Shown here: positions 37,009 to 48,355 of the stretch, one piece after another
How positions within the stretch are numbered: position 1 is the first letter of the stretch
How the letters are laid out: each line of letters opens with the position of its first letter
Assembly (NCBI GenBank): GCA_900074885.1
Contig: FJUW01000032.1
Span: 1 to 64,000, forward strand
Direction of reading: 5' to 3'
Length of the DNA stretch: 64,000 nucleotides
Source of the DNA: Rhynchosporium graminicola
Taxonomy: Eukaryota > Ascomycota > Leotiomycetes > Helotiales > Ploettnerulaceae
Position numbers and translations under genes: made by a program
The notes under the pieces: generated by a model
Told to the model about the DNA's origin: nothing
What the model saw: the letters and a program-made list of their open reading frames with translations, nothing else
Database searches by the model: none

Positions 37009-37367
37009 TACTGTAGCTCCAGTATGCGAAATGATTAGATTAGATTAGATTATTACCTCTTAATCTAATCTAATCAAAGGAAATTTATAGTTAATCTAAT
37101 CTAATCTAATTATAATTGATTTAATCGATTAAATATCGATTAACTTTCGTATTTTCGCACTATACTTTGCTAGGTCTAAGGTCTCGCTTACGCTACCTTT
37201 TTAAGCCTAGCTCCCGCGAGGTGAAATCAGACGTAAATACGAAGTCGAAGTAGCTAGAAACTCTTATTATAAATCAAATATAACTATTATATTAGTAATA
37301 CTAGCTTATAAATAATATATTATTAATAAAGATAAATACCCGGTATTATCTCTATTAGCACGGAAAT

Positions 37368-37635
37368 TGTAACGACACAAGACTCGAGGCGGTATATAAG
37401 TAAGAATAAATAAGTAGGGAAGCTAAGAGCGATCTTATATAGTCTACTACGAAGGAAATAAAAAGATAAGGAAGGAAGAAGAAGAGAGATCGAGTATAAG
37501 GCACCTTATATATATATGCCGGTACTAGTCTGATACTATACCGAGTCGGATACTAGTTCTACCGGGATACCTATGAACTTAGGCCCTAGTATCTATTCTT
37601 CTTCTTATATGATATTCAGGTAAGCTATTATTATA
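37368..37635 (-). repeat. Gypsy-A copy 2, 3' LTR (268 bp)
   Basis: Starts TGTAACGACACAAGACTCGA, keeping its TG end, while its right end has decayed to TATTATTATA. Confidence 0.92.
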
Positions 37636-37896
37636 TTACCCTCTCTCTAAGAAGAGCTTAACCTTAAGCTCAGAAAGTTATACTTTATACCGGAAATTAG
37701 TCTTTATTATAACTGTTTTATCGATATTCGCGTAATAAGCGCTAGCTGCTTTTTAGTAGTAGTAAATTCTTTATTAGGTTCTGACTAGTTATATCGCTGT
37801 AATAGTACTATATTAGTTATAGCTTCTAAATTAGGCGGTAAGCTATATTTACTTTATCTATTTATAGCGGGAGTCGAGTTTAAGTAAGGCGTGGGG

Positions 37897-37904
37897 TATA
37901 TAAA
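37897..37904 (+). promoter_or_regulatory. TATA-box-like motif upstream of the antisense frame of Gypsy-A
   Basis: TATATAAA within GGGGTATATAAAGGAAGGGG, about 330 bases before the start of the coding-like antisense frame. In AT-rich DNA such a motif can occur by chance; the GC-rich borders make it slightly more credible. Confidence 0.25.
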
Positions 37905-38224
37905 GGAAGGGGTTTATTAATATTAGAGCTTTTCTTTTTTAACCGCGATAACTACTTAAACTTATAAGTTTACTCTCCTTAGACTACGATACGGTTCCTA
38001 GAGTAAGTATTATTACTAATTACTATAGTAGTCTGCTATAATCTTATATATTAATTAACTTAACTAACTCTTCCCTTATTATAAGTAAGTTCCTCGCTTT
38101 AGTATTAGGGATAGTCTTCAGGTGAAGTATAAGAGTTCTACGGATCTATAACGCTAACTCCTATAGTACTCTTACTAGTTCCCGCTAGTGCTCTTTCGGC
38201 GGCGTATTATATATATTACCTATA

Positions 38225-39095
38225 ATATATTCGCGCTTTTCTTAAGATAAAGTATAATAATACTTCTATTCTAGAACTTCTATATTCGTTTAATAAGCTT
38301 AACTCTAAGCTTTATAAGTATTATTCGGCGTTAAAGAGTAGTTATAAATATATAAGTTACTTGAACTTAAATATAGTTATATATACTAACGCGTTATAGT
38401 TACCTAACTATATTAATATAGAGTATATTATTTTATCTAGTTTACTTCCTAATAGCGAAGCTAAGGACGCGGAGCTAAATCGGGGCGGTATCGTAGCTAC
38501 TTATAAGGCTATTAATCAGATCTATTATCTCGCGAAATCTACAGCTCTTTCTATTATATTAGAGATTACTACTATATAATTAGCGGAGACTTAGGCTTTA
38601 AGGCGATCTATAGAGAAAGTATTTAAGGATTTAGAGTTTATTAAGGTAATAAGTTAAGATCTTAAATCCTTAGATACTAGTATAATACTAACGTGATATA
38701 GGATTTAGATCTTCTAATAGTAGAATCAGCGAAGTCTAGGTTAATAGTATAAATAGTATTAAAGCAGACGAAAGAGTTAAACGCTATTATATAGGAATTT
38801 ACGAAGAAAGCTATATTTAAAGCTACGATATCTAATACTAAGGGAAAACGGAATTTGCCTTCTAGTTTAAAGACAGTATCAGATCTAGATACTCCCGGAC
38901 TCTCTCTAAAGAAGAAAGCACGTAGGATTAGCTATTATACTTAGTCTATTACTAAGGTTATATTAGTAAATTTAGATAAGGAGTTAGATATAATAGTTCC
39001 GGTTCTAGATATTCCAGATTTACTAGAAGCTCCGGAGAACTTAGGGGAGAAAGCCGGTAAGGTAGAGATAGTAGAGGAAGTAGAGTTTTAGATAT
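38225..39095 (+). pseudogene. Antisense accessory reading frame in Gypsy-A
   Basis: Gypsy-A is transcribed leftward, yet its 3' part holds a coding-like frame on the plus strand. From about 38227 to 38655 one frame (about 143 codons) has only three stops, all TAA/TAG at likely glutamine codons. Readable pieces are SFNKLNSKLYKYYSALKSSY, NYINIEYIILSSLLPNSEAK and NRGGIVATYKAINQIYYLAK. After one frameshift near 38660-38700 a second stretch reads VPVLDIPDLLEAPENLGEKA and ends near 39090. The protein would be helix-rich with an acidic C-terminus. No family is recognised. A TATA-like motif lies upstream at 37897. Confidence 0.5.
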
Positions 39096-39634
39096 AGTAT
39101 TATTATAAGGCATAATCAGGGGATTATCCTTAGTAATAAATTTTTAATATTAGTAATTATAATAGCTTATTATCCTCTAAGTAACTATAGTTATCTATTC
39201 TATCTTCCTAAGCTTTAATCTATTGATCTAGTTTATATAGAGGTCTAGGTTTACTTAGGTTAGTAGTATAGAAGTCTCTAAGCTTATACGGAGTACCTAT
39301 TAGGTCGGAAGTGTTATACTAAGTTAAGTCCGGGTTATAGCTTAGCTAACTAACTTAATACTTCAGATTACCTCTTAGGAGCTATATAGCGAGTATATCT
39401 TATAACTCTTACTCTTCTTAAGTAGCGATAATCTCCGGGGGTAGGTTTAGTAACTCCTAGCTTAGTAACGGGTTATCCGGGTCCTTAAAGAGTAATTTAG
39501 GAGCGAATATATCGTATATAGAAGATCTCGGGAGTAAATCTAGCTTATAAGAGTATCTGATCTTAGCTAAGACCTAGTATAGTCCTACTTAGAGGCTAGA
39601 TAGCTTCTTATTTAGCTAGTAATTCTTAAGGTTC

Positions 39635-39836
39635 TGTAACGACATAAGACTCAAGGCGGTATACAAGCAGGAATAAACAAGTAGGGAAGCTAAGAGCGAT
39701 CTTATATAGTCTAGTACGAAGGAAACAGAAAGATGCAGAGCTCTGAAGGAGTCTGTACCTTCTATATATATAAGGAGGGTATACCTAAGGCACTGATACT
39801 GGCCCGTATCTGCTACGTATACTATACGCCGTCATA
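39635..39836 (-). repeat. TRIM-1 left LTR (202 bp)
   Basis: Starts TGTAACGACATAAGACTCAA. Its end has decayed from GTCACA to GTCATA. Confidence 0.9.
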
Positions 39837-40790
39837 TTACCCCCTTCTAAGACAAAAGCTCGCCCTCGAGCCTTAAAGAATCGAAGTAACTAAGGAAATA
39901 AAGTAAGTATAAAACGCAGTTAATTATCAAGATAACCTTCCAAATTTCTATTAAACCGAAACCGTAGATACTAATTCAGTACCGAGATTATCTCTTCTGC
40001 AGAGAGAAACGTAATCTCCGGTGATATTACTACGATTAGAGCGAAATTACGATTCTAAAGTAGGTTCTTAGATAGAGTTTACTAGTAATTATAATACTAA
40101 GTTTTACTAAATAAGCGAGGCTAAGCGAGTAATTGAAATACTTAAAGGTTACGAAAGAAACAAAAGTCTAAATCGAATTCTAAAGAAACTAAAAGATTAA
40201 AGAGAGTTAGATATCTTCGTTAAGTAGATATAGAAAGTATTAAATTAAAGGTTCTAGTAGAAAGAGGTCGATTCTGCCGAGGGGGATAAATTATACCGGG
40301 GTATAGGGATTACGAGTCGAATTCCGATAATTTCCGCTAGGGTAATAAGCTATTTCGTCCTAGCTTAAAAGTAAGGTTTTTCGCTATTAGAGCTACTTTC
40401 GGAAGATTAAAGTCGGGTAAGAGGATAATAAATATTAGGGCTTATAGGGAAGTTTCCACCTAAAATTCGTCTGCTGTTTTATTTTATACGTACGAAGGAA
40501 CGAGTTTCGAAGTATCCGAGAGTAACTTCGCAGTAATACTAATGCTTTTAAAGCTAAATTACGTTCAAATTCCTAGCTATCCGAGAGATCTCTAGAATCT
40601 TAGCTCTTTTGAAAACCTAACTATCGAATTCGTAATTAATAATACTAACTGTTTCCGTATAATTCCGAAAATCTAAGGTAAGTAGAGATAACTCAGCGAA
40701 AAGCTCCCTAGTAGTCGTACGTGCGAATCGAGTTTTCTAAGTAAGATATTATTTAATACTATCCCCGGCGGTCTTAATCTTTCTGTTTAA

Positions 40791-40992
40791 TATAATAATA
40801 TAAGACTTAAGGCGGTATATAAGTAAGAATAAATAAGTAGGGAGGCTAAGAGCGATCTTATATAATCTAGTACGAAGGAAATAGAAAGATATAGAGCTCT
40901 GAAGGAGTCTGCACCTTCTATATCTATAAGGAGGGTATGCCTAAGGCACCGATACTGGCCCGTATCTGCCACGTATACCATGCGCCGTCACA
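40791..40992 (-). repeat. TRIM-1 right LTR (202 bp)
   Basis: Starts TATAATAATATAAG, the fully RIP-converted form of the left LTR start, and ends intact in GCCGTCACA. Confidence 0.9.
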
Positions 40993-43900
40993 GGTTCCTT
41001 ATAGAGAGAAATACCTTATCTCTAACTTCTTAGTTGATATTACGCTATTTCAGGTTAGTTATAGCGCTTATCCTCTGCTAAGTAGCTAGTATATTAGCTT
41101 TTATAACCTCGATAGCAGATTTAGTATATTTAGCTAAGGATTTAGTATTAGTATAGTTAAGCTTCTCTTGCGGTATCGATATAGTAAGTTGCTTCTAATC
41201 CTAGCTATTCTATAGTAGTATACTATATTTAAAGGTATATAGCGCTATACTAATAGAATCGTAAGGCAGGGTTACTTAAGCGCGATCTTTTATTAGTAGT
41301 AGTTCGCTCTAGTTACTTTAGTAGTAGTTAACGAAAGGTCTAAGGCGTTAGTTAATATACTAGTTTATAATCTCTATTTATCTATTAGTTTACTAGTAGA
41401 AAGAAGTAGAGAGCTTAAGTTTAACTCCGATTATATAATAAAACTCTTACTAGAAGGATAAAATAAACTAAGCTCTTTAGTTAGATATAATTAACTTAGG
41501 AGTATATCCGAAACTATATATCTATTAGATAAATAATATCGCTATCCCGCGGGTATCGATATTATAATAGTATAGTATCGATACGGAGTCCTTCCTTAGG
41601 TAGTTAATAAATACTAATATCCTATTAAATCCTTAGTTATTAGGTAGGAAGTCCTTAAAATCTATAGCTAAGTGCTATATAAAGTAGCTAAGTACTAGTA
41701 ATAAGTAGAGAAATCCTTACTATTTCGTCTGTTTCGGATAAGAGTATTAGTATAAGCGGTAATTATAAGTATACTATTTTATATCCGATACGAGTCCTTT
41801 CTAGTAGTAATAAGTAGAAATTATTTCAGCGGTCTTACGAGTATTTAGATAAGCAGAGGAAACTTAGTCGTAGATTTCGCTGATTAAACGAGTATATAGT
41901 AAGGTATAGCGTTATACGTATAGATAACTATTATAAAGTAGTAAACTATTATTAATAGTATAGCTATCTCTTAATATATTCCGTTTATTAGAGAATAATT
42001 CTTAGTTAAATTAGTATAGTTTCTCGATTAAATTAAAGGAGTTATATGCAGGTTCCGATAGTATATTAATCCTTAGCGATATTAGGTATATATAACTAAT
42101 TTAATTAATATAATATTCAGCTAGTTCCGCGTTAATCCTAAGGTCTAGGCGATCTAGAGGTAATAAAACCCGAGATCTATTATCTTATTTCTATTATTCT
42201 TATATCCTTAGGTCTTATTCTCTATAGCTAAGGATATTAGCTTTAGTATTATCTTTACTAAGTATACATATAATTTAGAAGTTAAATTCGGAAAGGTATT
42301 CTATTTATCTAGCTTACTTACTAGTTAGGACTTTAGTAGTTATAAAGTATTCTAAGGATCGATAATCTATATATACGCTAGTATAGCGTTATAGAGATAT
42401 AAGTTCTAGTCTCTATTTCCGGAAAGACTTAATAATAGTATATAATTCCTTATTATAGATCTTCTAGTTTAGTTCATATCTATTAAAAACGTAGGAGTAG
42501 AATCTAATTAGATACTACTAGTTATTTTTATATAATTAGAAGATAACTCTAGCTATTATACTATTAGAGGTATTAGTTTCTAGTTTAGTTTATAATTTAG
42601 AGTCGAAATAGTATAGTTTCTGTATCGATAGTAGCTATTAATATAAATCGTCGAAGGACTTTTTATAATCGTTAGTGAAATTCTATAGTACTATAAGCCT
42701 AGTAAGTATTAAGAGAGGTTTAGCGATAAAGCCGAAATTCCGAATAAATTAATAGTAGAAACTATAGAATCCTAAGAAAGATTTCATAGCTATTACTATT
42801 TCGGGGTATTTCTAGTCTACTAATAGTATTACCTTCTCGGGATCTGGCTCGATTCTATTAGTAGTAATAATATATCCGAGGTATTTAGTCTAAGTAATAT
42901 AGAACTTGCTTTTCTTAATATCTACTTAGAGTCTAGTATCTATTAAGCGTTATAGTACTAATTTAATATATTCCTTATATTCTTAGAGCGTTTACGAGTA
43001 TATAAGAATATTATCTAGGTAAGCTATATAGAAATCGTCTAAGTAATCTAATAGTATATTATTTATATATCGTTAGTACGTACTAGGTCTATTATAGAGC
43101 TTAAAAAGTAATACTTTATATTTATAAGATCTAAAGCGAGTTCGGAAGGTAGTATACTCCTCTGATTCGGGGTCTATATAGATATAGTTAAATACTACTT
43201 AGATATCTAGTTTAGTAAAGATTACTACTTTAGATATATAAGTTAAGAGCTTATCGATCTTAGGTATTAAGTAGGAATCCTTTCGAGTGATCATATTAAG
43301 CTTACGATAGTTAATATAGAAGCGTAATCCTCTATCGGCTTTCTTAATAAATAGTATAAGTAATATAAAGGGACTTTAGCTAGATTCGATAAATCCCTTA
43401 TCTAGGTTCTCTATAAGATACTCCTTAGTCACTTATAATTCGTCTATAGATTACTAATATAAGGGTAAATATACGTTAGATAATAGTTCTTCTAGAATAA
43501 TTTTATAATTATAAGAGCGAAATAATAGAAGAATATTAGAATCCTGCTTAGAGAAAGCCTCCTTAAGAGTATAGTATTATTCCGGTAGCTTTTCAGCTAT
43601 AAGTCGTTCGTTATCAGGATCTTTAAGGGAGTTACTATTTAGATAGTCTTATAAGAGGCGGTTTATCTTATAGATACTAGTAGGAAATTATTAAGAGCTT
43701 TTACGTTTTATATTAAAGTGAAAAGCTATAGTACTAATTTAGTAAATCGGAATTAGTTTCTAGATCCTTAGAGGCTAAGAGAAGTACTTATAGTAAGGTT
43801 TCGATATAAGTACTTTTCTTAATGAATTCGAAGCGGAAAAAAGTTCGGATTCCTTAGCGATAAGCGGAAATAGATTAAATAGTAAGGATAATATATTAAT

Positions 43901-46240
43901 ATACTATATCGCTATTATTTAGGATAATCGGCATTAGTCTAGCTAGTTTATAGCTAAGTCCCGCGCGTTAATATCGATTTAGTAAGATCGATTAATACTA
44001 AGTTTATAAGGCGATAGAGTTATAATTATCTTCTTATTATATCAGAGGGTAACTAGATATCGTTCCAGCTATAGTAGCTTATAGTAGAGCGTATCTAGCT
44101 TAACCTGAAATCGTTATATCTATTTAATACTAATAATCATATCTTATTATCCTAAATCGAGAAGGATAAAAAGGCAGTTATAAATACGCTTATTATTAAT
44201 AGAAAAGTATAAATATATGAAATAAGTAATATAGGTTCTGACGGACTATTAGAACTCACGTATTAGAATAGAATAGGGCAGTAGCTCGATTTTAATACTA
44301 AGGGCCCCTAATAGTTATCTAGTAAGAGTACAATTAATAAATAGATAACTATTCACTCCGGTATCGATTAAGCTATTTATAGAGACTCCTAGCTTATTTA
44401 TACTAACTATAGTCGAGTATATAAATTACTTACCTCCTATTAAGGAGTTAAGGTTAAGATTAGAGAGATTATACTTACGTAGACTTAGGAAGGAGTTTTT
44501 ACTTAGGCCTTATTATTTCCCTCTAATATTAGTCCAGATTCGGAGAGTATATCCTCTATTGCTTCCTCGGTTTCTCTTTTATCTTTCGGAAATTCGTTAA
44601 TTAATTAGACTTTAAGTAAGTTAAGGTAGTTTAGCTTAATATAACTAAGCTATTTATAACTATAATACCTAAGGGGTTCTCCGGTCGAGGTGGTAAGGCG
44701 TTTTAGTGCGGAGGGAGTACTAGCTTATACTAGGGTAGAGGTATATACGTATAATACGAGAGTGATTTATTAAGGGGCTAAGCTTAGGGACTAGTAAGGA
44801 GTAGAACTAGTAGTAGTCGTAGTAGTAATAGTAGGCTTATAGTGCTATACTAGGGTAATAGCTTTCTCGGGATAAGTATATTCTGAGTTATAGCGATATT
44901 CGGTATTAAAAGAAAATAAGAATCTAATTATAGAAGCGTAGTTCTTATTCTATATTAGTTTAATAATAAGAGTTAAAGCGCGTAAGAATAATATAATCTT
45001 ATTTTATATATAGAAGAACTACTCTTTCTTTTTAACTTTACTTTAGATAGTAACGCTTTGAAATCGATTACGAAACTTAGCGAAAGTCTCGTAGGTATAG
45101 CTAGGTTATTATATCTCTAAGTAGTAGAAAGTATTATAGTAATTATCTTCCTCTAAACTAATAAGAAAGTTCTCCTCTAATAAGGAGATTATTTTATTAC
45201 TAGTCTTAAACTTATTAGCGAGATACTAAAGCGTAAGATACTCTTTAGCTAATCTAGTAACTAGTCCTTATACGAGAACGCGCTAAGAGAAGTCTATAAG
45301 GTAGTAATTAGCGTTTATAGCTAGCTAGTCTCGTATCGATACTATCTATTAGAGGAAAGTAGAGTCCGATCTATTATCTAGAGGTAAGATTTTCTTAGTA
45401 AGATAAGACTTCCTAAGGTATGATTTTACTAATTCGGCGCTAAGAGAGAGAGATAGTTTATTAGGAATAATATCTTCTCTCTTAGTACTATATATCAGAA
45501 TAGAGTTTATTAGCTTATTAAACTCTGGAATACGCGGAGATTATAGTATTAGTTCTAGTAAGAGAGTCGAGGATAAGTAAGAGACTCCTATAAGGAACTT
45601 ATCTTATACGGAGATTAGTTTATCTATAGTATCTTCTAGAGAGTTATTCTTTTCCTCTTAGTCTACTAATTATTATAAGAGGGAACAGATCAAGTTCGAG
45701 TTATCTGCGGTAATAAGAGTACTTAGCAATTATACTCCTAGGGAATTTCGCTTTTATTTTCCTTTCTCTCTTAATCGGTACTTCTTTAATAAGGTATTAA
45801 TATTCTTTAGTATAGGAGATATTTAGGGTAAGGAAGGATATAATAGATTAGGTTCGGAAGTAGAGCGGGAGGGGTCGCGTTAAGTCCCCTTAGAACTAGA
45901 AGAGTCTCTAGTTTATTAGTTAGGAGCTATAATAGTAGCTTAAAAAGAGGTATATTAGGGCTATTTCGGCGGCGATACGTAGAAGTTAAAGTTCCGGGGT
46001 ATTTATTATACTTTCTTCAAAATCTGTTTATAATTCCTTTATACTAAGGGAGTTATTAAAAGAGCGTTAGCGAAAACCTCCTCTATTATACTATTTATAA
46101 TAAGCTGAATTAAACCCTAATTCATAGCTATCTGAGAGATCTCTAGTATCTCGGCTATATGCGAGTAGTTATCGAATAACTAACTTAGTAGTAAGATATT
46201 ATAGTAAGCTATCTTCGGCTATCTTAATCTTTTTATTTGA

Positions 46241-46508
46241 TATAATAATATAAGACTCGAGGCGGTATATAAGTAAGAATAAATAAGTAAGGAAGCTAAG
46301 AGCGATCTTATATAGTCTACTATAAAGGAAATAAAAAGATAAGGAAGGAAGAAGAAAAGAGATCGAGTATAAGGTACTTTATATATATATACTAGTACTA
46401 GTCCGATACTATACCGAGTCGGATACTAGTTCTGCCGCGATACTTATGAACTTAGGCCCTAGTATTTATTCTTCTTCTCATGTGATATTCAGGTGAGCTG
46501 TCGTCACA
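46241..46508 (-). repeat. Gypsy-A copy 2, 5' LTR (268 bp)
   Basis: Starts TATAATAATATAAGACTCGA and ends GAGCTGTCGTCACA, followed by the GAAAT duplication. Confidence 0.92.
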
Positions 46509-46749
46509 GAAATATCTTCAAATTCCGGCTACTTCTGCTGCTTCCGAAAGATTCTTTAGCTTAGGAGCTCTAATTATTAATAAGCTAAGAAATAGGCTTA
46601 ATAGAGATACTTTCGAGACTATTAGTCTTTTAAAGAGCTGGGGTTTTATAGCTAATATAGAGGAAAAAGAAGAGCTAGAAGAGATAGTTAATAACGCGGA
46701 GAATTTCTTTAATATAGAGTAATTATAGAGAGAAAGAGATATATAAGAA

Positions 46750-47343
46750 TATAACGGGGTTGAGGTTAAGCTCTCACTAACTACGCTATCTGGACTAAAA
46801 GATCATAATATACTGCGTAAGCAGTATACGCTTAACACCGTATATATATAATCGACTACTACGTGACTATTATAATATCTCCCCTCTTAGTAAGCTCGCC
46901 CTCGAGCGCCTTAGGCCGAAGAAATGCCGTGACTACGCTAACTGATATGCTACGTTAAACCCCTAAGGGTTATAACGTAATATACCGAGACGAGAGATCT
47001 CGAAGTCGATACTATCACCCCTTGTTAGCCTGACGTAGGCAGTTTGAACATGTCACGTGCGTCTTAGTGCTCAGAGGTACCCGCAGGTTGTAACATAGCA
47101 TACTAGGCTCTGCGCTTTACGCTAGGCCGACTCTACGCTATATGCGCCACGCGCCACATGCGTCATACGCCCCGTGCTCAGAGGTACTCTACCAGAAGAC
47201 CGGTTGCGCAGTATATTCTGTAACGGGGTTGAGGTTAAGCTCTCACTAACTACGCCATCTGGACCAAAAGATCACAATATACTACGCAAGCAGTGTACGC
47301 TTAACACCGTACATATACAATCGACTACCACGTGACCATTACA
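46750..47343 (-). mobile_element. TRIM-2, terminal-repeat retrotransposon in miniature (594 bp)
   Basis: Two 125-base direct repeats (46750-46874 and 47219-47343), the second reading TGTAACGGGG...CCATTACA, enclose 344 bases without coding content. Exact AAGAA duplications flank it (46745-46749 and 47344-47348), and the uninterrupted site is seen in hAT copy 1 near 5890. Directly inside the left repeat the minus strand reads TAAGAGGGGAGATAT, a polypurine tract, so the element points leftward. The left repeat is RIP-converted (TATAACGGGG) while the right repeat is almost untouched. Confidence 0.9.
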
Positions 47344-47524
47344 AAGAAGATATAAGAATATAATAGAATTTCCTCTAATAAATCAAAATTTAATCGATTA
47401 ACTAATCGATTAAGTCTAGGTCTTAATCTAATCAAAGGTCAAAATCAGTTAATCTAATCTAATCTAAATTTAATCGATTTAATCGATTAATAATCGATTA
47501 ATTTGATTATTTTTTCGCATACTG

Positions 47525-48355
47525 ATTAGCTCACGATTCACCAACCTGACCTTCGCGGATCGAAAATCTACAACATTACTTTGAGCAGCGGAAAGTGTTT
47601 ACCCCTCTCAAAGTATAACTCCGACTGACAAACTAGGCGAAGGTAACATGCATAGCTTCCATTCATACAAGAGCACTTGCTCTGTGAACTTGGAGAAGAG
47701 GGCATTCTAATTGTTAAGGTATCTTCAGGAGACTATCTTTTGATCCCTAAATTCTAGGAAAGTCATCACCTCGCGTAATCTCAGCGAGGAGGAGATTGCA
47801 GGAGTCAGGTTGAAGAAGAGTATCACCTAGTTCAATGTTCAGCTATTTGTGATTTTAATTCTGGAATATTCAACGCTATGATGAAGGGTGAAGGACTCAA
47901 GATTAGCCTGAGAATCGTGACCAACCATGCATACCGACGTCAGTAGAAGTGCGCGACCATAGAAAAGCCTAAATGCCAGAACTGGAAAGTCAATCCAACC
48001 CACGTCATGAGCATAAGCTTGCAACTAGACAGCTGTGAAAAGATAGAGCAATTCTATGTTCTGTTGGTGCTGCTAAGTCTGGTGAAATGTAAGAAATAAA
48101 AATCCGTGACTCGGTAGCATAGCCTCAGATCGAGCTCTCTTTCGAGTAAGCAGAGGAGTTAAGACCTGCGAACTTGCATCGCAAAAAGCGAAGTGGATGT
48201 AGGCGAGCCGAGGTTTCTTATCCGATGGCATGCAGTCCATATGCCTTCTGCTAAGATAAGACAGATTTCAAGGCAGCTAGCGAGAGAGACTTATTAATAT
48301 TAGCAATCTCAGAAACGTCAACGCGCTATCGGTATCGAGATGTACATACTTTGAT
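47525..48355. other. Host sequence right of the transposon island
   Basis: Normal base composition resumes directly after the hAT end. Short frames only; no gene recognised. Confidence 0.45.

Larger units (their letters stand above)
39635..40992 (-). mobile_element. TRIM-1, non-autonomous LTR element (1358 bp) nested in Gypsy-A
   Basis: Two 202-base LTRs (39635-39836 and 40791-40992) are flanked by the exact duplication GGTTC (39630-39634 and 40993-40997). The internal region of 954 bases has no recognisable gag or pol. Just inside the left LTR the minus strand reads as a G/A-rich polypurine tract (AGAAGGGGGTAA), so the element points leftward. The first 100 bases or so of its LTR resemble the Gypsy-A LTR closely, and the rest does not. 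A solo LTR of the same family is at 5590-5792. Confidence 0.9.
37368..46508 (-). mobile_element. Ty3/gypsy retrotransposon Gypsy-A, copy 2, full-length, RIP-decayed
   Basis: Two 268-base LTRs (37368-37635 and 46241-46508) are bounded by the exact duplication GAAAT (37363-37367 and 46509-46513). The element reads on the minus strand: next to the left LTR the minus strand shows a purine tract (AGAGAGAGGGTAAT), marking the 3' end, and the reverse-transcriptase box YLDNILIYS reads on the minus strand near 43000-43036. It carries the nested TRIM-1 element (39635-40992). Without that insertion it would be about 7.8 kb. All gag-pol frames are destroyed by transitions. It interrupts the hAT dimerisation domain, so it is younger than the hAT. 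Confidence 0.92.
37020..47524 (+). mobile_element. hAT DNA transposon, copy 2, internally deleted and host to nested insertions
   Basis: The ends are CAGTATGCGAAA at 37020 and its mirror TTTCGCATACTG ending at 47524. The flanking octamers TGTAGCTC (37012-37019) and ATTAGCTC (47525-47532) agree in six of eight bases, compatible with an 8-base hAT duplication. The transposase is on the plus strand. The residues YPVLSLLARK (about 37338-37367) are cut by Gypsy-A, and after it YLQIPATSAASERFFSLGAL continues to NAENFFNIE and a stop near 46723. This is the hAT C-terminal dimerisation domain. Only about 350 bases lie between the left end and this domain, so most of the transposase is missing. Near both ends TTAATCTAATC-type subterminal repeats occur, probably transposase-binding sites. 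Confidence 0.88.

Noticed and set aside
37020..37120. TTAATCTAATCTAATC-type repeats (also near 6000 and 47450) as telomere-like DNA
   Set aside because: Their unit is not the fungal TTAGGG, and they occur at fixed places inside both hAT ends, so they are subterminal transposon repeats.
40787..40981. Minus-strand open frame of 64 codons in the transposon island
   Set aside because: It coincides with the right LTR of TRIM-1 and has no coding features.
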